DNA of 64,000 bases, from the NCBI RefSeq assembly GCF_029839275.1, contig NZ_JAOCAH010000003.1, positions 186,001-250,000 of the forward strand, read 5' to 3'. Source of the stretch: Pseudomonas sp. GD03944. GTDB taxonomy: Bacteria; Pseudomonadota; Gammaproteobacteria; Pseudomonadales; Pseudomonadaceae. The position numbers and the translations under genes are program-made. Shown here one piece after another: positions 10,279-18,975 of the stretch. Position 1 is the stretch's first letter. Every line of letters starts with the position of its first letter. The notes under the pieces are model-generated. The model did no database searches. It was not told where the DNA came from and saw only the letters and a program-made list of their open reading frames with translations.

Positions 10279-11265
10279 ATGCATATCGTGATTCCCGATG
10301 ACTACCAGGACGCCATCCGTTCGCTGGCGTGTTTCACCCAGCTGGAGGGCCACCAGGTTTCGCTCTACCACGATGTGCAGAAAGACCCCGACGTGCTGGC
10401 CCACCGTTTCGCCGAGGCCGACGCCCTGGTCCTGACCCGCGAACGCACGGTGATCGACGACGCCCTGCTGGCGCGCCTACCGCGCTTGAAAGTGATCAGC
10501 CAGACCGGCAAGACCGGTCCGCACATCGACATTGCTGCCTGCACCCGACGTGGGGTGGCGGTGGTCGAGGGCCGGGGTTCGCCGGTGGCCGCCGCCGAGC
10601 TGACCTGGGCCCTGATGCTCAACGCGCGGCGTCAGCTGCGCGGTGCCATCGACGGCCTGTACGCCGGCCAGTGGCAGGTCAACCTGGGCGAGCGCCTGTG
10701 CGGGCAGACCCTGGGCATCTGGGGCTACGGCAAGATCGGCCAGCGCCTGGCCCGTTACGCCCAGGCGTTCGAGATGCCGGTGCTGGTGTGGGGCAGCGAG
10801 GGCTCGCGCCAGGCCGCTGAGGCGGACGGGCACCGGGCGGCGACTTCGCGCGAGGCGTTCTTCGCCGAGGCCGACATCGTCAGCCTGCACCTGCGCCTGG
10901 CGGCTGAGACGCGGCACGGCATCACCCTCGACGACCTGTCGCGGATGAAACCCGATGCGCTGCTGGTCAACACCAGCCGCGCCGAACTGATCGCCCCCGG
11001 CGCCCTGCAGACCGCCCTGGAGCAGGGGCGCCCCGGTTTCGCCGCGCTGGATGTGTTCGAGCAGGAGCCGCTGCTCGACACCGACCACCCGCTGCTGCGC
11101 AATCCCCGGGTGCTGTGCACGCCGCACATTGGCTACGTCGAGCGCCACAGCTACGAGCTGTACTTCGGCGATGCCTTCGCCAACGTGCTGGCCTTCTTCC
11201 GTGGTGCGCCCACGGGCCTGGCCAATCCCGAGGTGCTGCAGGCCACGTCTTCCGCCCGCCCATGA
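10279..11265 (+). CDS. D-2-hydroxyacid dehydrogenase family protein
   Basis: This 328-residue NAD-dependent enzyme has the phosphoglycerate-dehydrogenase-like fold. It shows the nucleotide loop GYGKIGQ (about 150-156), the substrate Arg in NTSRAEL, the Glu in DVFEQEP and the catalytic His in CTPHIGY. It would interconvert a 2-hydroxy acid and its 2-keto acid. It follows the AbrB-type membrane protein and overlaps the start of the WYL regulator by four bases (ATGA), so the three form a likely operon. The substrate is unknown. Confidence 0.88.
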   Translation: MHIVIPDDYQDAIRSLACFTQLEGHQVSLYHDVQKDPDVLAHRFAEADALVLTRERTVIDDALLARLPRLKVISQTGKTGPHIDIAACTRRGVAVVEGRGSPVAAAELTWALMLNARRQLRGAIDGLYAGQWQVNLGERLCGQTLGIWGYGKIGQRLARYAQAFEMPVLVWGSEGSRQAAEADGHRAATSREAFFAEADIVSLHLRLAAETRHGITLDDLSRMKPDALLVNTSRAELIAPGALQTALEQGRPGFAALDVFEQEPLLDTDHPLLRNPRVLCTPHIGYVERHSYELYFGDAFANVLAFFRGAPTGLANPEVLQATSSARP

Positions 11266-12203
11266 ACCGACTGGACCGCCTGCTGGCGATGATCCTGGTG
11301 CTCCAGGGCCGTCGCCTGGTGACCGCCGACTACCTGGCCGAGCATTTTGGCCTGAGCGTGCGCACCGTGTACCGCGACCTGGCCGCCCTGGGCGAGGCCG
11401 GCGTGCCCATCGCGGCCCAGGCCGGGCTCGGCTACAGCCTGCTCAAGGGCTACCACCTGCCGCCGGTGAATTTCACCGAGCAGGAGGCCGCCGCGCTGAT
11501 CACCGGCGGCCTGCTCGTGCAGCAGTTCACCGACCCTTCGCTCAGCGGCCCGATGCAATCGGCCCTGGCCAAGGTGCGCAGCGTGTTGCCGGCGGCCCCG
11601 CGCGAGCGGATCGACAGCCTCGAACAGGGCATGGCCAGCCTCGTCAGCCCGCTGGGCGCGCCACCCAGTCACCTGGACGTGGTGCAGCGCGCCCTGGGCC
11701 TGCGCCAGGTGCTGCGTTTCGATTACGGCGGTGCCCACGGCGAGCAGACGGCGGGGAGGGAAGTGGAGCCCCACGGCCTGATCCATTACCTGCAACGCTG
11801 GCACCTGATCGGCTGGTGCCGCCTGCGTGGCGCCTACCGGGATTTCCGCTGCGACCGCATGCGCCAGGTCGAGGTGCTGGACGAAACCTTCGTGCCGCGC
11901 GCCGACTTCTCCGCCGAGGCGTTCGTGCAGGGCATGCCGGAGCCGCTGTTGCAGGCGCGCATCCGCTTCGAGCCGGCGGCCGCCGACCGGGCCAAGCGCG
12001 AGTGGTACCTGGGGCTGCTCGACGAGCAGGTGGAAGAGGGCGTGCACACCCTGACCCTGTCCACCGTGGAGTGGCCGGCGCTGGCCACCTGGCTGCTGTC
12101 GTTCGGCAGCAGCGCCACGGTGCTGGGGCCGGACAGCCTGCGCCACCTGATGGTCGAGGTGGCCGAACAGACGGCACGGCACCACCGCCAGCTCCTGACA
12201 TAG
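11262..12203 (+). CDS. WYL-domain (YafY-type) transcriptional regulator
   Basis: This 313-residue regulator has a DeoR-like helix-turn-helix at the N terminus (residues 1-55, with VTADYLAEHFGLSVRTVYRDLAAL, here abridged as LSVRTVYRDL) and a WYL ligand domain (about 140-215, HYLQRWHLIGWCRLRGAYRD). Such proteins sense nucleic acid or small ligands and often control stress or repair genes. The start ATG overlaps the previous stop (ATGA at 11262-11265). The next gene is an AlkC-like DNA repair protein, so a DNA-damage response is possible but not shown. Confidence 0.88.
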   Translation: MNRLDRLLAMILVLQGRRLVTADYLAEHFGLSVRTVYRDLAALGEAGVPIAAQAGLGYSLLKGYHLPPVNFTEQEAAALITGGLLVQQFTDPSLSGPMQSALAKVRSVLPAAPRERIDSLEQGMASLVSPLGAPPSHLDVVQRALGLRQVLRFDYGGAHGEQTAGREVEPHGLIHYLQRWHLIGWCRLRGAYRDFRCDRMRQVEVLDETFVPRADFSAEAFVQGMPEPLLQARIRFEPAAADRAKREWYLGLLDEQVEEGVHTLTLSTVEWPALATWLLSFGSSATVLGPDSLRHLMVEVAEQTARHHRQLLT

Positions 12204-12260
12204 GGCTGTCAGTCGCTGCCGCTAGGCTGTGGTCATTCCCCGATTTCGACAGGACCCACG

Positions 12261-13376
12261 ATGCCTCTGCCCACGGACGACCAGCTCCAGCGAGCCCCCG
12301 CCCTCAAGGAAATCTTCAACCGCGAACGCCTGCGGCACATCGCCGAGCAGGTGCAGGCGGTCCATCCCGCATTCGACACCGCGGCCTTTCTGCGCCTCGC
12401 CAGCGACGGCCTGGACGACCTGTCGGTGACGCAGCGCCTGCAGCGGGTCAGCGACTGCCTGCACCAGGTGCTGGACATGGACTTTCCCCAGGCGCTGGCG
12501 GCGCTGTACCCCGTCGCGCCGCGGATCAACAGTGGCTTCGTCAGCCTGTTCCTGCCGCAGTACGTGGCCACCTACGGCCAGGGCCATGTCCAGCAGTCCC
12601 TGGAGGCGTTGCGTTACTTCACCGGCTTCGGCTCCTCGGAGTTCGCCATCCGGCATTTTCTGCTGGCGGACTTCGACCGCACCCTGGCGGTGATGCACGA
12701 CTGGGCGCAGGACGGTGACGAGCACGTGCGGCGCCTGGCCAGCGAAGGCTGCCGGCCGCGGCTGCCCTGGTCGTTCCGTCTGGCCCGGGTGCAGGCCGAG
12801 CCGCAGCGGGTGATGCCGATCCTCGAGCGTCTGCGCGCCGACGACAGCCTGTACGTGCGCAAATCGGTGGCCAACCACCTCAACGACATCGGCAAGGATC
12901 ACCCGGATTACCTGCTCGACCAGCTGGAGCAGTGGCCCCAGGACGACCGCCGCACCGCCTGGATCATCCGTCATGCGCTGCGCAGCCTGGTCAAGCAGGG
13001 CAACCGCCGCGCCCTGGCGATCCTCGGGGCGGGGCAGGCGCCCCAGGTCGCGCTGCAGGACCTGCGCATCGAGCCGCAGCCGGTGCGCCTGGGCGACAGC
13101 ATGCGGCTGGCCTTCACCCTGGTGTCCCAGTCGGACCAGGCCCAGCGTCTGGTGATCGACTACGCCATCGACTACGTGAAGAAGAGCGGGGCGACCAGCG
13201 CCAAGGTATTCAAGCTGACAACCCTGGAGCTGCCCGGCCACGGCAGCGTGACCCTGGGGCGCAGCCAGCAGATCCGCCAGTTGACCACCCGCGTGCATTA
13301 CCCGGGACACCACGCCGTGCACGTGCTGGTCAATGGCGAGCGGGTGGGCAGCACCGGCTTCGATCTGCTGGACTGA
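12261..13376 (+). CDS. AlkC-like DNA alkylation repair glycosylase
   Basis: This 371-residue protein is built of HEAT-like helical repeats (about residues 20-260, for example HVRRLASEGCRPRLPW and YVRKSVANHLNDIGKDHP), typical of the AlkC/AlkD family that excises N3-methyladenine and related cationic lesions. The last hundred residues (about 270-371) are beta-rich and resemble the Ig-like DNA-contacting domain known in some AlkC proteins. ATG at 12261 is the first plausible start. It follows the WYL regulator by 57 bases. Family is confident; AlkC versus a related DUF is slightly less so. Confidence 0.85.
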   Translation: MPLPTDDQLQRAPALKEIFNRERLRHIAEQVQAVHPAFDTAAFLRLASDGLDDLSVTQRLQRVSDCLHQVLDMDFPQALAALYPVAPRINSGFVSLFLPQYVATYGQGHVQQSLEALRYFTGFGSSEFAIRHFLLADFDRTLAVMHDWAQDGDEHVRRLASEGCRPRLPWSFRLARVQAEPQRVMPILERLRADDSLYVRKSVANHLNDIGKDHPDYLLDQLEQWPQDDRRTAWIIRHALRSLVKQGNRRALAILGAGQAPQVALQDLRIEPQPVRLGDSMRLAFTLVSQSDQAQRLVIDYAIDYVKKSGATSAKVFKLTTLELPGHGSVTLGRSQQIRQLTTRVHYPGHHAVHVLVNGERVGSTGFDLLD

Positions 13377-13488
13377 AGCACGCCGGAAAAATCTTCAGGG
13401 GCCTGTCGAAATCGCCCGGGGCGGTTCGACCAATGGACAGAGCCGGTATCGAACCGCTCCCCCGCCACTGCCATTCAGGAGAACGACA

Positions 13489-13911
13489 ATGCGATTCATG
13501 GTGATCGTCAAAGCGAGCAAAGAATCCGAAGCCGGCGAGATGCCCAGCGAAGAACTGCTCACCGCAATGGGCGCCTACAACGAGGAGCTGGTCAAGGCCG
13601 GCGTGATGCTGGCCGGCGAAGGCCTGCACCCCAGCGCCAAGGGCGCGCGCGTGCGCTTTTCCGGCGAGACGCGCACGGTCGTCGACGGGCCGTTCATGGA
13701 AACCAAGGAACTGGTCGCGGGCTTCTGGATTTTCCAGGTCGAGTCGTTGCAGGCCTGCATCGACTGGGTCAAGCGCTGCCCCAACCCGATGTTGAGCGAC
13801 TCGGAAATCGAGATCCGCCAGATTTTCGAGGCCGAGGATTTCGGCGCCGAGTTCACCTCCGAATTGCGCGAGCAGGAAGACCGCCTGCGCGCCCAGATCA
13901 CCAAGCCCTGA
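13489..13911 (+). CDS. YciI (DGPF-domain) family protein
   Basis: This 140-residue protein contains the DGPF signature (VVDGPFMETKELVAGFWI) of YCII-related proteins, small ferredoxin-like-fold proteins of unclear function. The ATG at 13489 follows AGGAGAA and gives the family's usual start MRFMVIVKA; a longer upstream frame is unlikely. These genes often neighbour ECF42-type sigma factors, but none is present here. A PhnB-like gene follows 13 bases later, suggesting a two-gene unit. Confidence 0.88.
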   Translation: MRFMVIVKASKESEAGEMPSEELLTAMGAYNEELVKAGVMLAGEGLHPSAKGARVRFSGETRTVVDGPFMETKELVAGFWIFQVESLQACIDWVKRCPNPMLSDSEIEIRQIFEAEDFGAEFTSELREQEDRLRAQITKP

Positions 13912-13924
13912 GCAGGAGCGCAGC

Positions 13925-14332
13925 ATGAAACTCAATCCCTACCTGATCTTCGACGGCCAGGCCGAAGCGGCCTTCACCTTCTACGCCCAGTGCCTGGGCG
14001 GCACCCTGGAACTCATGCGTTTCGGCGAGAGCCCGGCCCGCGATGACGTGCCCGCGCAGTTCCACGACCGCATCATGCACGCCTGCCTGACCCTGGACGG
14101 GCAGGTGCTGATGGCCTCCGACGGCATGCCCGGCGAGTCCTATGCCGGGATCAAGGGCTGTTCCGTGACCCTGAATGTGGACAGCGTGGCCGAGGCCGAG
14201 CGTCTGTTCGCCGCATTGTCGGAGCAGGGCCAGGTGCAGATGCCCCTGGAGAAAACCTTCTGGGCCGCGCGTTTCGCCATGCTGGTGGACCGTTTCGGCG
14301 TGCCGTGGATGATCAATTGCGAACACGAGTGA
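13925..14332 (+). CDS. VOC-superfamily PhnB-like protein
   Basis: This 135-residue protein matches the PhnB/3-demethylubiquinone-like branch of the vicinal-oxygen-chelate fold: an N-terminal beta-alpha-beta unit (NPYLIFDGQAEAAFTFYAQ), HACLTLDGQVLMASD, and a C-terminal WMINCEHE with conserved tryptophan and acidic end. Its catalytic role is unknown. It is adjacent to the YciI gene, a pairing frequently seen in bacteria. Confidence 0.88.
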   Translation: MKLNPYLIFDGQAEAAFTFYAQCLGGTLELMRFGESPARDDVPAQFHDRIMHACLTLDGQVLMASDGMPGESYAGIKGCSVTLNVDSVAEAERLFAALSEQGQVQMPLEKTFWAARFAMLVDRFGVPWMINCEHE

Positions 14333-14455
14333 TGGGGGGTGATGCGGCAAATTGCCACATGGGAGGTAGGGGGCGAAATTCGTCTACTGCCTCCCTCCCG
14401 CGTCCCGAATGTGACCGAGTCGTCCTTTTTCTGCAAAAGAACTGCCGATAGATGT

Positions 14456-14482
14456 TCTAGTTATTTTCCCGACTGCCGATAG
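14456..14482 (+). promoter_or_regulatory. Candidate FliA (sigma-28) promoter for the chemoreceptor
   Basis: GCCGATAG at 14475-14482 matches the sigma-28 -10 box, and TCTAGTTA 11 bases upstream (14456-14463) matches five of eight positions of the TAAAGTTT -35 box. The same CTGCCGATAGA block also occurs at 14442-14452, so the -10 element is duplicated 31 bases upstream. Chemoreceptor genes are commonly FliA dependent. Confidence 0.6.
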
Positions 14483-14567
14483 AATGCCTGCCCTTTGGAC
14501 TGGCTGGTCATAAAAACAATTCTCCCAGCTGCTGGTACACCTCCCTTTCGACAGGTCGGAGAATTAA

Positions 14568-16484
14568 ATGAACAGCTGGTTTGCCAACATCAGCGTCACC
14601 TTGAAACTTGCCCTCGGTTTTGGCCTCGTGCTGGCCATGACCGTCGTGCTCGCCCTCGCTGGCTGGACCAGCCTCGGCAGCCTGATCCAGCGCAGTGACT
14701 GGATGGGCGACATCAGTCGCCTCAACGACTCGCTGACCAACCTGCGTATCGTGCGCCTGCAGTACATGCTGGCCAACGGCGACGAGAAGATCGCCGACAA
14801 CGTGCAGAAGACCCTCGAGGACTTCACCGCCCAGCACCAGGAAACCCTGGCCAAGTTCAAGAGCCCGGAAAACGTGCGCCTGCTGAAACAGCAGGAAGGC
14901 GAGATCAAGGCCTACCAGGTGTCCCTCAACGGCATGCGTACCGCCTACCGCGGCATCGGCGAAGCCCGCGAGGCCATGGTGCGCGAGGGCAGCAATGTCG
15001 GTCAGCTGTATGACGAGATCGGCAACGCCATCGCGGCCCTGCCGGATTACGATGAAACCCGTTTCGCCCAGTTCCAGACCATCGCCAAGCTCAGCAACGC
15101 CTGGCAGGTGGTGCGTTACAACGTGCGTGGGTTCATTTTCAACACCAACGCCGATACCGAGCGCACGGCCCTGGCGTCGATCGACGCGAGCCTGGCGGCA
15201 CTGGGGCAGTTCCGTTCGCAGTATGGCGCCAATGACCGTGTCGAGCAGATCGAGCGTGCGCTGAACGGCTACCGCACCGCAGTGCTGGGCTTCAAGAAAG
15301 CCACCGAAAACGTCGCGCTGTACCGCAAGGAAATGACCGAGCAGGGCTACGTGATCGTCGACGCCAGCCAGAAGCTGACCGCCATCCAGATGGAACGCCG
15401 CGACAGCGAGAGCGCCAGCGCCCGTACCCTGCAGATCAGCGCCACCCTGCTGGCCCTGATCCTCGGTGTCTTGGCTGCGTGGATCATCACCCGCCAGATC
15501 ACCCGTCCGCTGAAGGACGCCCTGGACGCGGTGGAGCGCATCGCCTCCGGCGACCTGACCAAGACCCTGGCCGTCACCCGCCAGGACGAAATCGGCGTGT
15601 TGCAGCAGGGCATCCAGCACATGGGTACCACCCTGCGTGACCTGATCGGCGGCATCCGCGACGGCGTGGCGCAGATCACCAGCGCCGCCGAAGAGCTGTC
15701 CGCGGTCACCGAGCAGACCAGTGCCGGCGTCAACAGCCAGAAGGTCGAGACCGACCAGGTCGCCACCGCCATGCATGAAATGTCAGCCACTGTGCAGGAG
15801 GTCGCCCGCAACGCCGAAGACGCTTCCCGCGCCGCCTCCCAGGCCGACGAAGAAGCCCGTCAGGGTGACCGCGTGGTGGGCGAGGTGATCCAGCAGATCG
15901 AGCACCTGGCCGCCGAAGTGGGCCGTTCGACCCAGGCCATGAGCGACCTGCAGAAGGAAAGCCAGAAGATCGGCAGCGTCATGGACGTGATCAAGACCGT
16001 GGCTGAGCAGACCAACCTGCTGGCGCTCAACGCCGCCATCGAAGCGGCCCGTGCCGGTGAAGCCGGTCGTGGATTCGCCGTGGTCGCCGACGAAGTGCGT
16101 GGCCTGGCCCAGCGCACCCAGAAATCCACCGAGGAAATCGAAGAGCTGGTGGCCGGCCTGCAGAGCGGCACCCAGCAGGTGGCGTCGATCATGCAGAGCA
16201 GCCGCGAGCTGACCGACAGCAGCGTGGCCCTGACCCGCAAGGCCGGTGGCTCCCTGGAAACCATCACCCGCACGGTGTCGAACATCCAATCGATGAACCA
16301 GCAGATCGCTGCCGCCGCCGAAGAGCAGAGCGCCGTGGCCGAGGAAATCAGCCGCAGCATCCTCAACGTGCGCGACGTGTCCGAACAGACCGCCGCCGCC
16401 AGCGAAGAAACTGCCGCCTCCAGCGTCGAACTGGCCCGCCTGGGCGCCCAGCTGCAAACCATGGTCAGCCGCTTCCGCGTCTGA
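14568..16484 (+). CDS. Methyl-accepting chemotaxis protein with helical bimodular sensor
   Basis: This 638-residue chemoreceptor has a first membrane segment at about residues 10-32, a long helical periplasmic region (about 33-282) of the size of an HBM sensor, a second membrane segment (about 283-305, [20 protein letters not shown]), a HAMP linker and a signalling domain with the conserved tip [20 protein letters not shown] (about 475-495). HBM receptors such as McpS of P. putida sense carboxylic acids; the ligand here is not deducible. It is a single gene with a sigma-28-like promoter upstream. Confidence 0.92.
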   Translation: MNSWFANISVTLKLALGFGLVLAMTVVLALAGWTSLGSLIQRSDWMGDISRLNDSLTNLRIVRLQYMLANGDEKIADNVQKTLEDFTAQHQETLAKFKSPENVRLLKQQEGEIKAYQVSLNGMRTAYRGIGEAREAMVREGSNVGQLYDEIGNAIAALPDYDETRFAQFQTIAKLSNAWQVVRYNVRGFIFNTNADTERTALASIDASLAALGQFRSQYGANDRVEQIERALNGYRTAVLGFKKATENVALYRKEMTEQGYVIVDASQKLTAIQMERRDSESASARTLQISATLLALILGVLAAWIITRQITRPLKDALDAVERIASGDLTKTLAVTRQDEIGVLQQGIQHMGTTLRDLIGGIRDGVAQITSAAEELSAVTEQTSAGVNSQKVETDQVATAMHEMSATVQEVARNAEDASRAASQADEEARQGDRVVGEVIQQIEHLAAEVGRSTQAMSDLQKESQKIGSVMDVIKTVAEQTNLLALNAAIEAARAGEAGRGFAVVADEVRGLAQRTQKSTEEIEELVAGLQSGTQQVASIMQSSRELTDSSVALTRKAGGSLETITRTVSNIQSMNQQIAAAAEEQSAVAEEISRSILNVRDVSEQTAAASEETAASSVELARLGAQLQTMVSRFRV

Positions 16485-16495
16485 TTCCTTCGAGA

Positions 16496-16517
16496 CCGGG
16501 CACCGCCAGGTGCCCGG
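16496..16517. terminator. Hairpin after the chemoreceptor gene
   Basis: CCGGGCACC and GGTGCCCGG form a perfect 9-base stem with a 4-base loop just after the chemoreceptor stop. There is no T tract, so intrinsic termination is uncertain. Confidence 0.4.
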
Positions 16518-16583
16518 GACTCACCGCTACATCCCCTCGCATTATCACGACGTTGTAGGGGGGGCGTTCCTGCGGGGCCCCCT

Positions 16584-18848
16584 TCAGGACACCAATTCGA
16601 GCACCGCGGGCTGGGTCTGCTCCGGTTCTGTTACGGCGGCGAGGAAGTCATCGCCCCAACGCCGGATGTCGTTGTAGCTGACGATGTCGAACAGCTCGCG
16701 CAGGCGGGCCTGGGCTTCGGCGCGGGGCATGTTCAGCGCCAGGTAGCAGGTCTGCACCATGTCCACCGGGTCGTGGGGGTTGGTCAGCAGGGCGCCTTTC
16801 AGCTCGGCCGCCGCCCCGGCGAATTCCGACAGCACCAGTACCCCCCGGCCTTCCAGCAGGCCCTGGGCAGCAACGAATTCCTTGGCCACCAGGTTCAGGC
16901 CGTCGCGCAGCGGGGTGATCCACATGACGTCGGCCATGGCGTACCAGGCGCTGACTTCCTCGAACGGCAGGCTGCGGAAGAAGAACTGCAGGGGCGTCCA
17001 GTCGACCCGGGCGAAGCGCCCGTTGATCCGGCCCACGGCCTGTTCGATCTGGCCTTGCAGCTCGTCGTAGATGGTCATTTCCTTGGCCGCCGGCACGCAC
17101 ACACTGACCAGCGTGACCTTGCCCAGCAGCTCCGGGTTGTCGTCGAGCAGGCGCTCGAAGGCCTGGAGTTTTTCCAGGATGCCCTTGGTGTAGTCGAGGC
17201 GCTCCACCGAGAGGATCAGCTTCACCCCGGCCAGCTCGTCGCGCAGGGTGGCCATCATCTCGCGGATCTTCGCCGAGTCGAGGGCGGCGCGTACCCGCTC
17301 GATGTCCAGCCCCACCGGGTGGGCACCCAGCTTGACCACGCGGTTGCCGGTGTCCACGGCGGTGGTCATGCGCTCCAGGCCCACCGCGCAGCCGTAGGTG
17401 ACGAAACGCGGGGCGCAATTGTGCTGGCTAAGGGGGCGCAGCGGGGTGACGCCCCGGGCCACGTCGACGAAGTTCTCCACCTGGCGCGGGATGTGGAAGC
17501 CGATGTAGTCGCACTGCAGCAGGCTGCCGACGATCTGCCGGCGCCAGGGCAGCACGTTGAACACGTCCGCCGAGGGGAAGTAGGTGTGGTGGAAGAAGGC
17601 GATGCGCAGGTCCGGGCGCAGCTCGCGCAGGTAGGCCGGCACCATCCACAGGTTGTAGTCGTGCAGCCACACCGTGGCGCCTTCGGCGGCTTCTTCGGCG
17701 GTGCGTTCGGCGAAGGCACGGTTGACCTTGAGGTACACCGCCCAGTCGTCCTCGTTGAACACGGCGCGCTCCCAGAAGGTGTGCAGGGTCGGCCAGAACG
17801 CCTCCTTGGAGAAGCGCTTGTAGAAGATGTCGATGTCGTCCTTGCTCAGCTTGACCCGGGCCGCGGTGAGCTTGGGGTAGCGCTCGGCGTCCACCGTGGT
17901 GTGGCGGTCGAACGGCTCGTCACCGTCTTCGTGCACCGCCCAGGCGATCCACGAGCCGGGCCGGCCGTCGCCGAAGAAACTCAGCAGGGTCGGAATGATG
18001 CCATTGGGCGAGGTGGGCCGGCGGCGCTGCACCTTGCCGTCGCTGCCTCGGTATTCCTCGTAGGGCAGGCGGTGATAGACCATCACCAGCTCGGCCTTGC
18101 CGGGCTGGGTGGCCTGGCGTTTCTCGGCAGCGATACCGTGCTCGCCGAGGAAGCCGAAATGGGCGAAGGCCTCGAGAATCCCGCCGCAGCCAGGCCGGCT
18201 GGCGTGCAGGGTGCGCGAGTGGCTGCCGGTGGCGGCGAGCAGGGCGGTTTCCGACTGGCCGACGCACACGCCCTTGAAGCGCCCGCTGAGCATCGACAGG
18301 TCATTCAGGGTATCGCCGGCGGCCAGCACCTGGTCATCGTCCAGGCCCAGCCACTCGGCCAGGGCCTTGAGGCTGCTGCCCTTGTTCACACCCCGGGGCA
18401 GGAAATCCAGGTAGCGTTCGGCGGAGTACAGCAGGTCGCAGCCCAGCTCGTCGGCCACCTCCAGCAGGGCCGGATTGGCGGCTTCCTGCGGGGTGCAGAA
18501 GTAGGAGCAACGGCGCGCCTGGGGCACGTCCTGGCGCTCCAGGCCGAAGCCTTCGAGGGCACTGGCGACCTGGCTTTCGCCGGGCCAGCGGGCGTCCACC
18601 ACGCTTTGCAGGGGCTGGATCGGTTGCAGGGTGTCGCCGTGCACCAGGCTGCCGCCAACGTCGGCGATGATGAAGTCGGGCTGCGGCAGCGTCGGGTCGG
18701 CCAGCAGCGGCAGCACCGCTTCCAGGCTGCGACCGGTGACGTAGGCGAGTTTGATTTCGGGGTGGGCGGCGATGGTCTGGTAGAGGGCGAGGCGATCCTC
18801 GGGATCGCCGGCGAGAAAGGTTCCATCAAGATCGGTGGCAAGTAGCAT
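16584..18848 (-). CDS. ggpS: Fused glucosylglycerol-phosphate phosphatase/synthase
   Basis: This 754-residue fusion makes the compatible solute glucosylglycerol. The N-terminal HAD-type phosphatase (about 1-240) has all motifs: DLDGT (6-10), TGR (38-40), Lys156 and GDTLND (178-183). The C-terminal GT20 domain (about 250-735) resembles cyanobacterial GgpS more than trehalose synthase: YHRLPYEE, SPNGIIPTL, SKEAFWPTLHTF, WLHDYNLWMVP, SVERLDYTKGI and PLRDGLNLVAKE. It should join ADP-glucose and glycerol 3-phosphate, then dephosphorylate. The ATG at 18848 follows AGGGAG; a longer frame begins 15 codons earlier. An MFS gene lies upstream on the same strand. Confidence 0.88.
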   Translation of the reverse strand: MLLATDLDGTFLAGDPEDRLALYQTIAAHPEIKLAYVTGRSLEAVLPLLADPTLPQPDFIIADVGGSLVHGDTLQPIQPLQSVVDARWPGESQVASALEGFGLERQDVPQARRCSYFCTPQEAANPALLEVADELGCDLLYSAERYLDFLPRGVNKGSSLKALAEWLGLDDDQVLAAGDTLNDLSMLSGRFKGVCVGQSETALLAATGSHSRTLHASRPGCGGILEAFAHFGFLGEHGIAAEKRQATQPGKAELVMVYHRLPYEEYRGSDGKVQRRRPTSPNGIIPTLLSFFGDGRPGSWIAWAVHEDGDEPFDRHTTVDAERYPKLTAARVKLSKDDIDIFYKRFSKEAFWPTLHTFWERAVFNEDDWAVYLKVNRAFAERTAEEAAEGATVWLHDYNLWMVPAYLRELRPDLRIAFFHHTYFPSADVFNVLPWRRQIVGSLLQCDYIGFHIPRQVENFVDVARGVTPLRPLSQHNCAPRFVTYGCAVGLERMTTAVDTGNRVVKLGAHPVGLDIERVRAALDSAKIREMMATLRDELAGVKLILSVERLDYTKGILEKLQAFERLLDDNPELLGKVTLVSVCVPAAKEMTIYDELQGQIEQAVGRINGRFARVDWTPLQFFFRSLPFEEVSAWYAMADVMWITPLRDGLNLVAKEFVAAQGLLEGRGVLVLSEFAGAAAELKGALLTNPHDPVDMVQTCYLALNMPRAEAQARLRELFDIVSYNDIRRWGDDFLAAVTEPEQTQPAVLELVS

Positions 18849-18975
18849 GCGCTGTCTCCCTGTCCTTGTGTGGTGGCAGTGACGCGCCGACATCAGCCGA
18901 CGGGCAAAGCGGGCACCTTGCCGGTGGCCCGCTGGGGCCGCCCGGGTGGGCGCCTCTGGTATGCAGGCCGGTGGC

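Noticed and set aside
13489..14332. ECF42 sigma factor system
   Set aside because: The DGPF protein is present but no sigma factor gene lies nearby.
16584..18848. Trehalose-6-phosphate synthase/phosphatase (OtsA/OtsB)
   Set aside because: The GT20 part shares diagnostic blocks with GgpS (YHRxPYEE, SPNGIxPTL, SKEAFWPxLH), and the HAD domain is N-terminal, as in fused glucosylglycerol enzymes.
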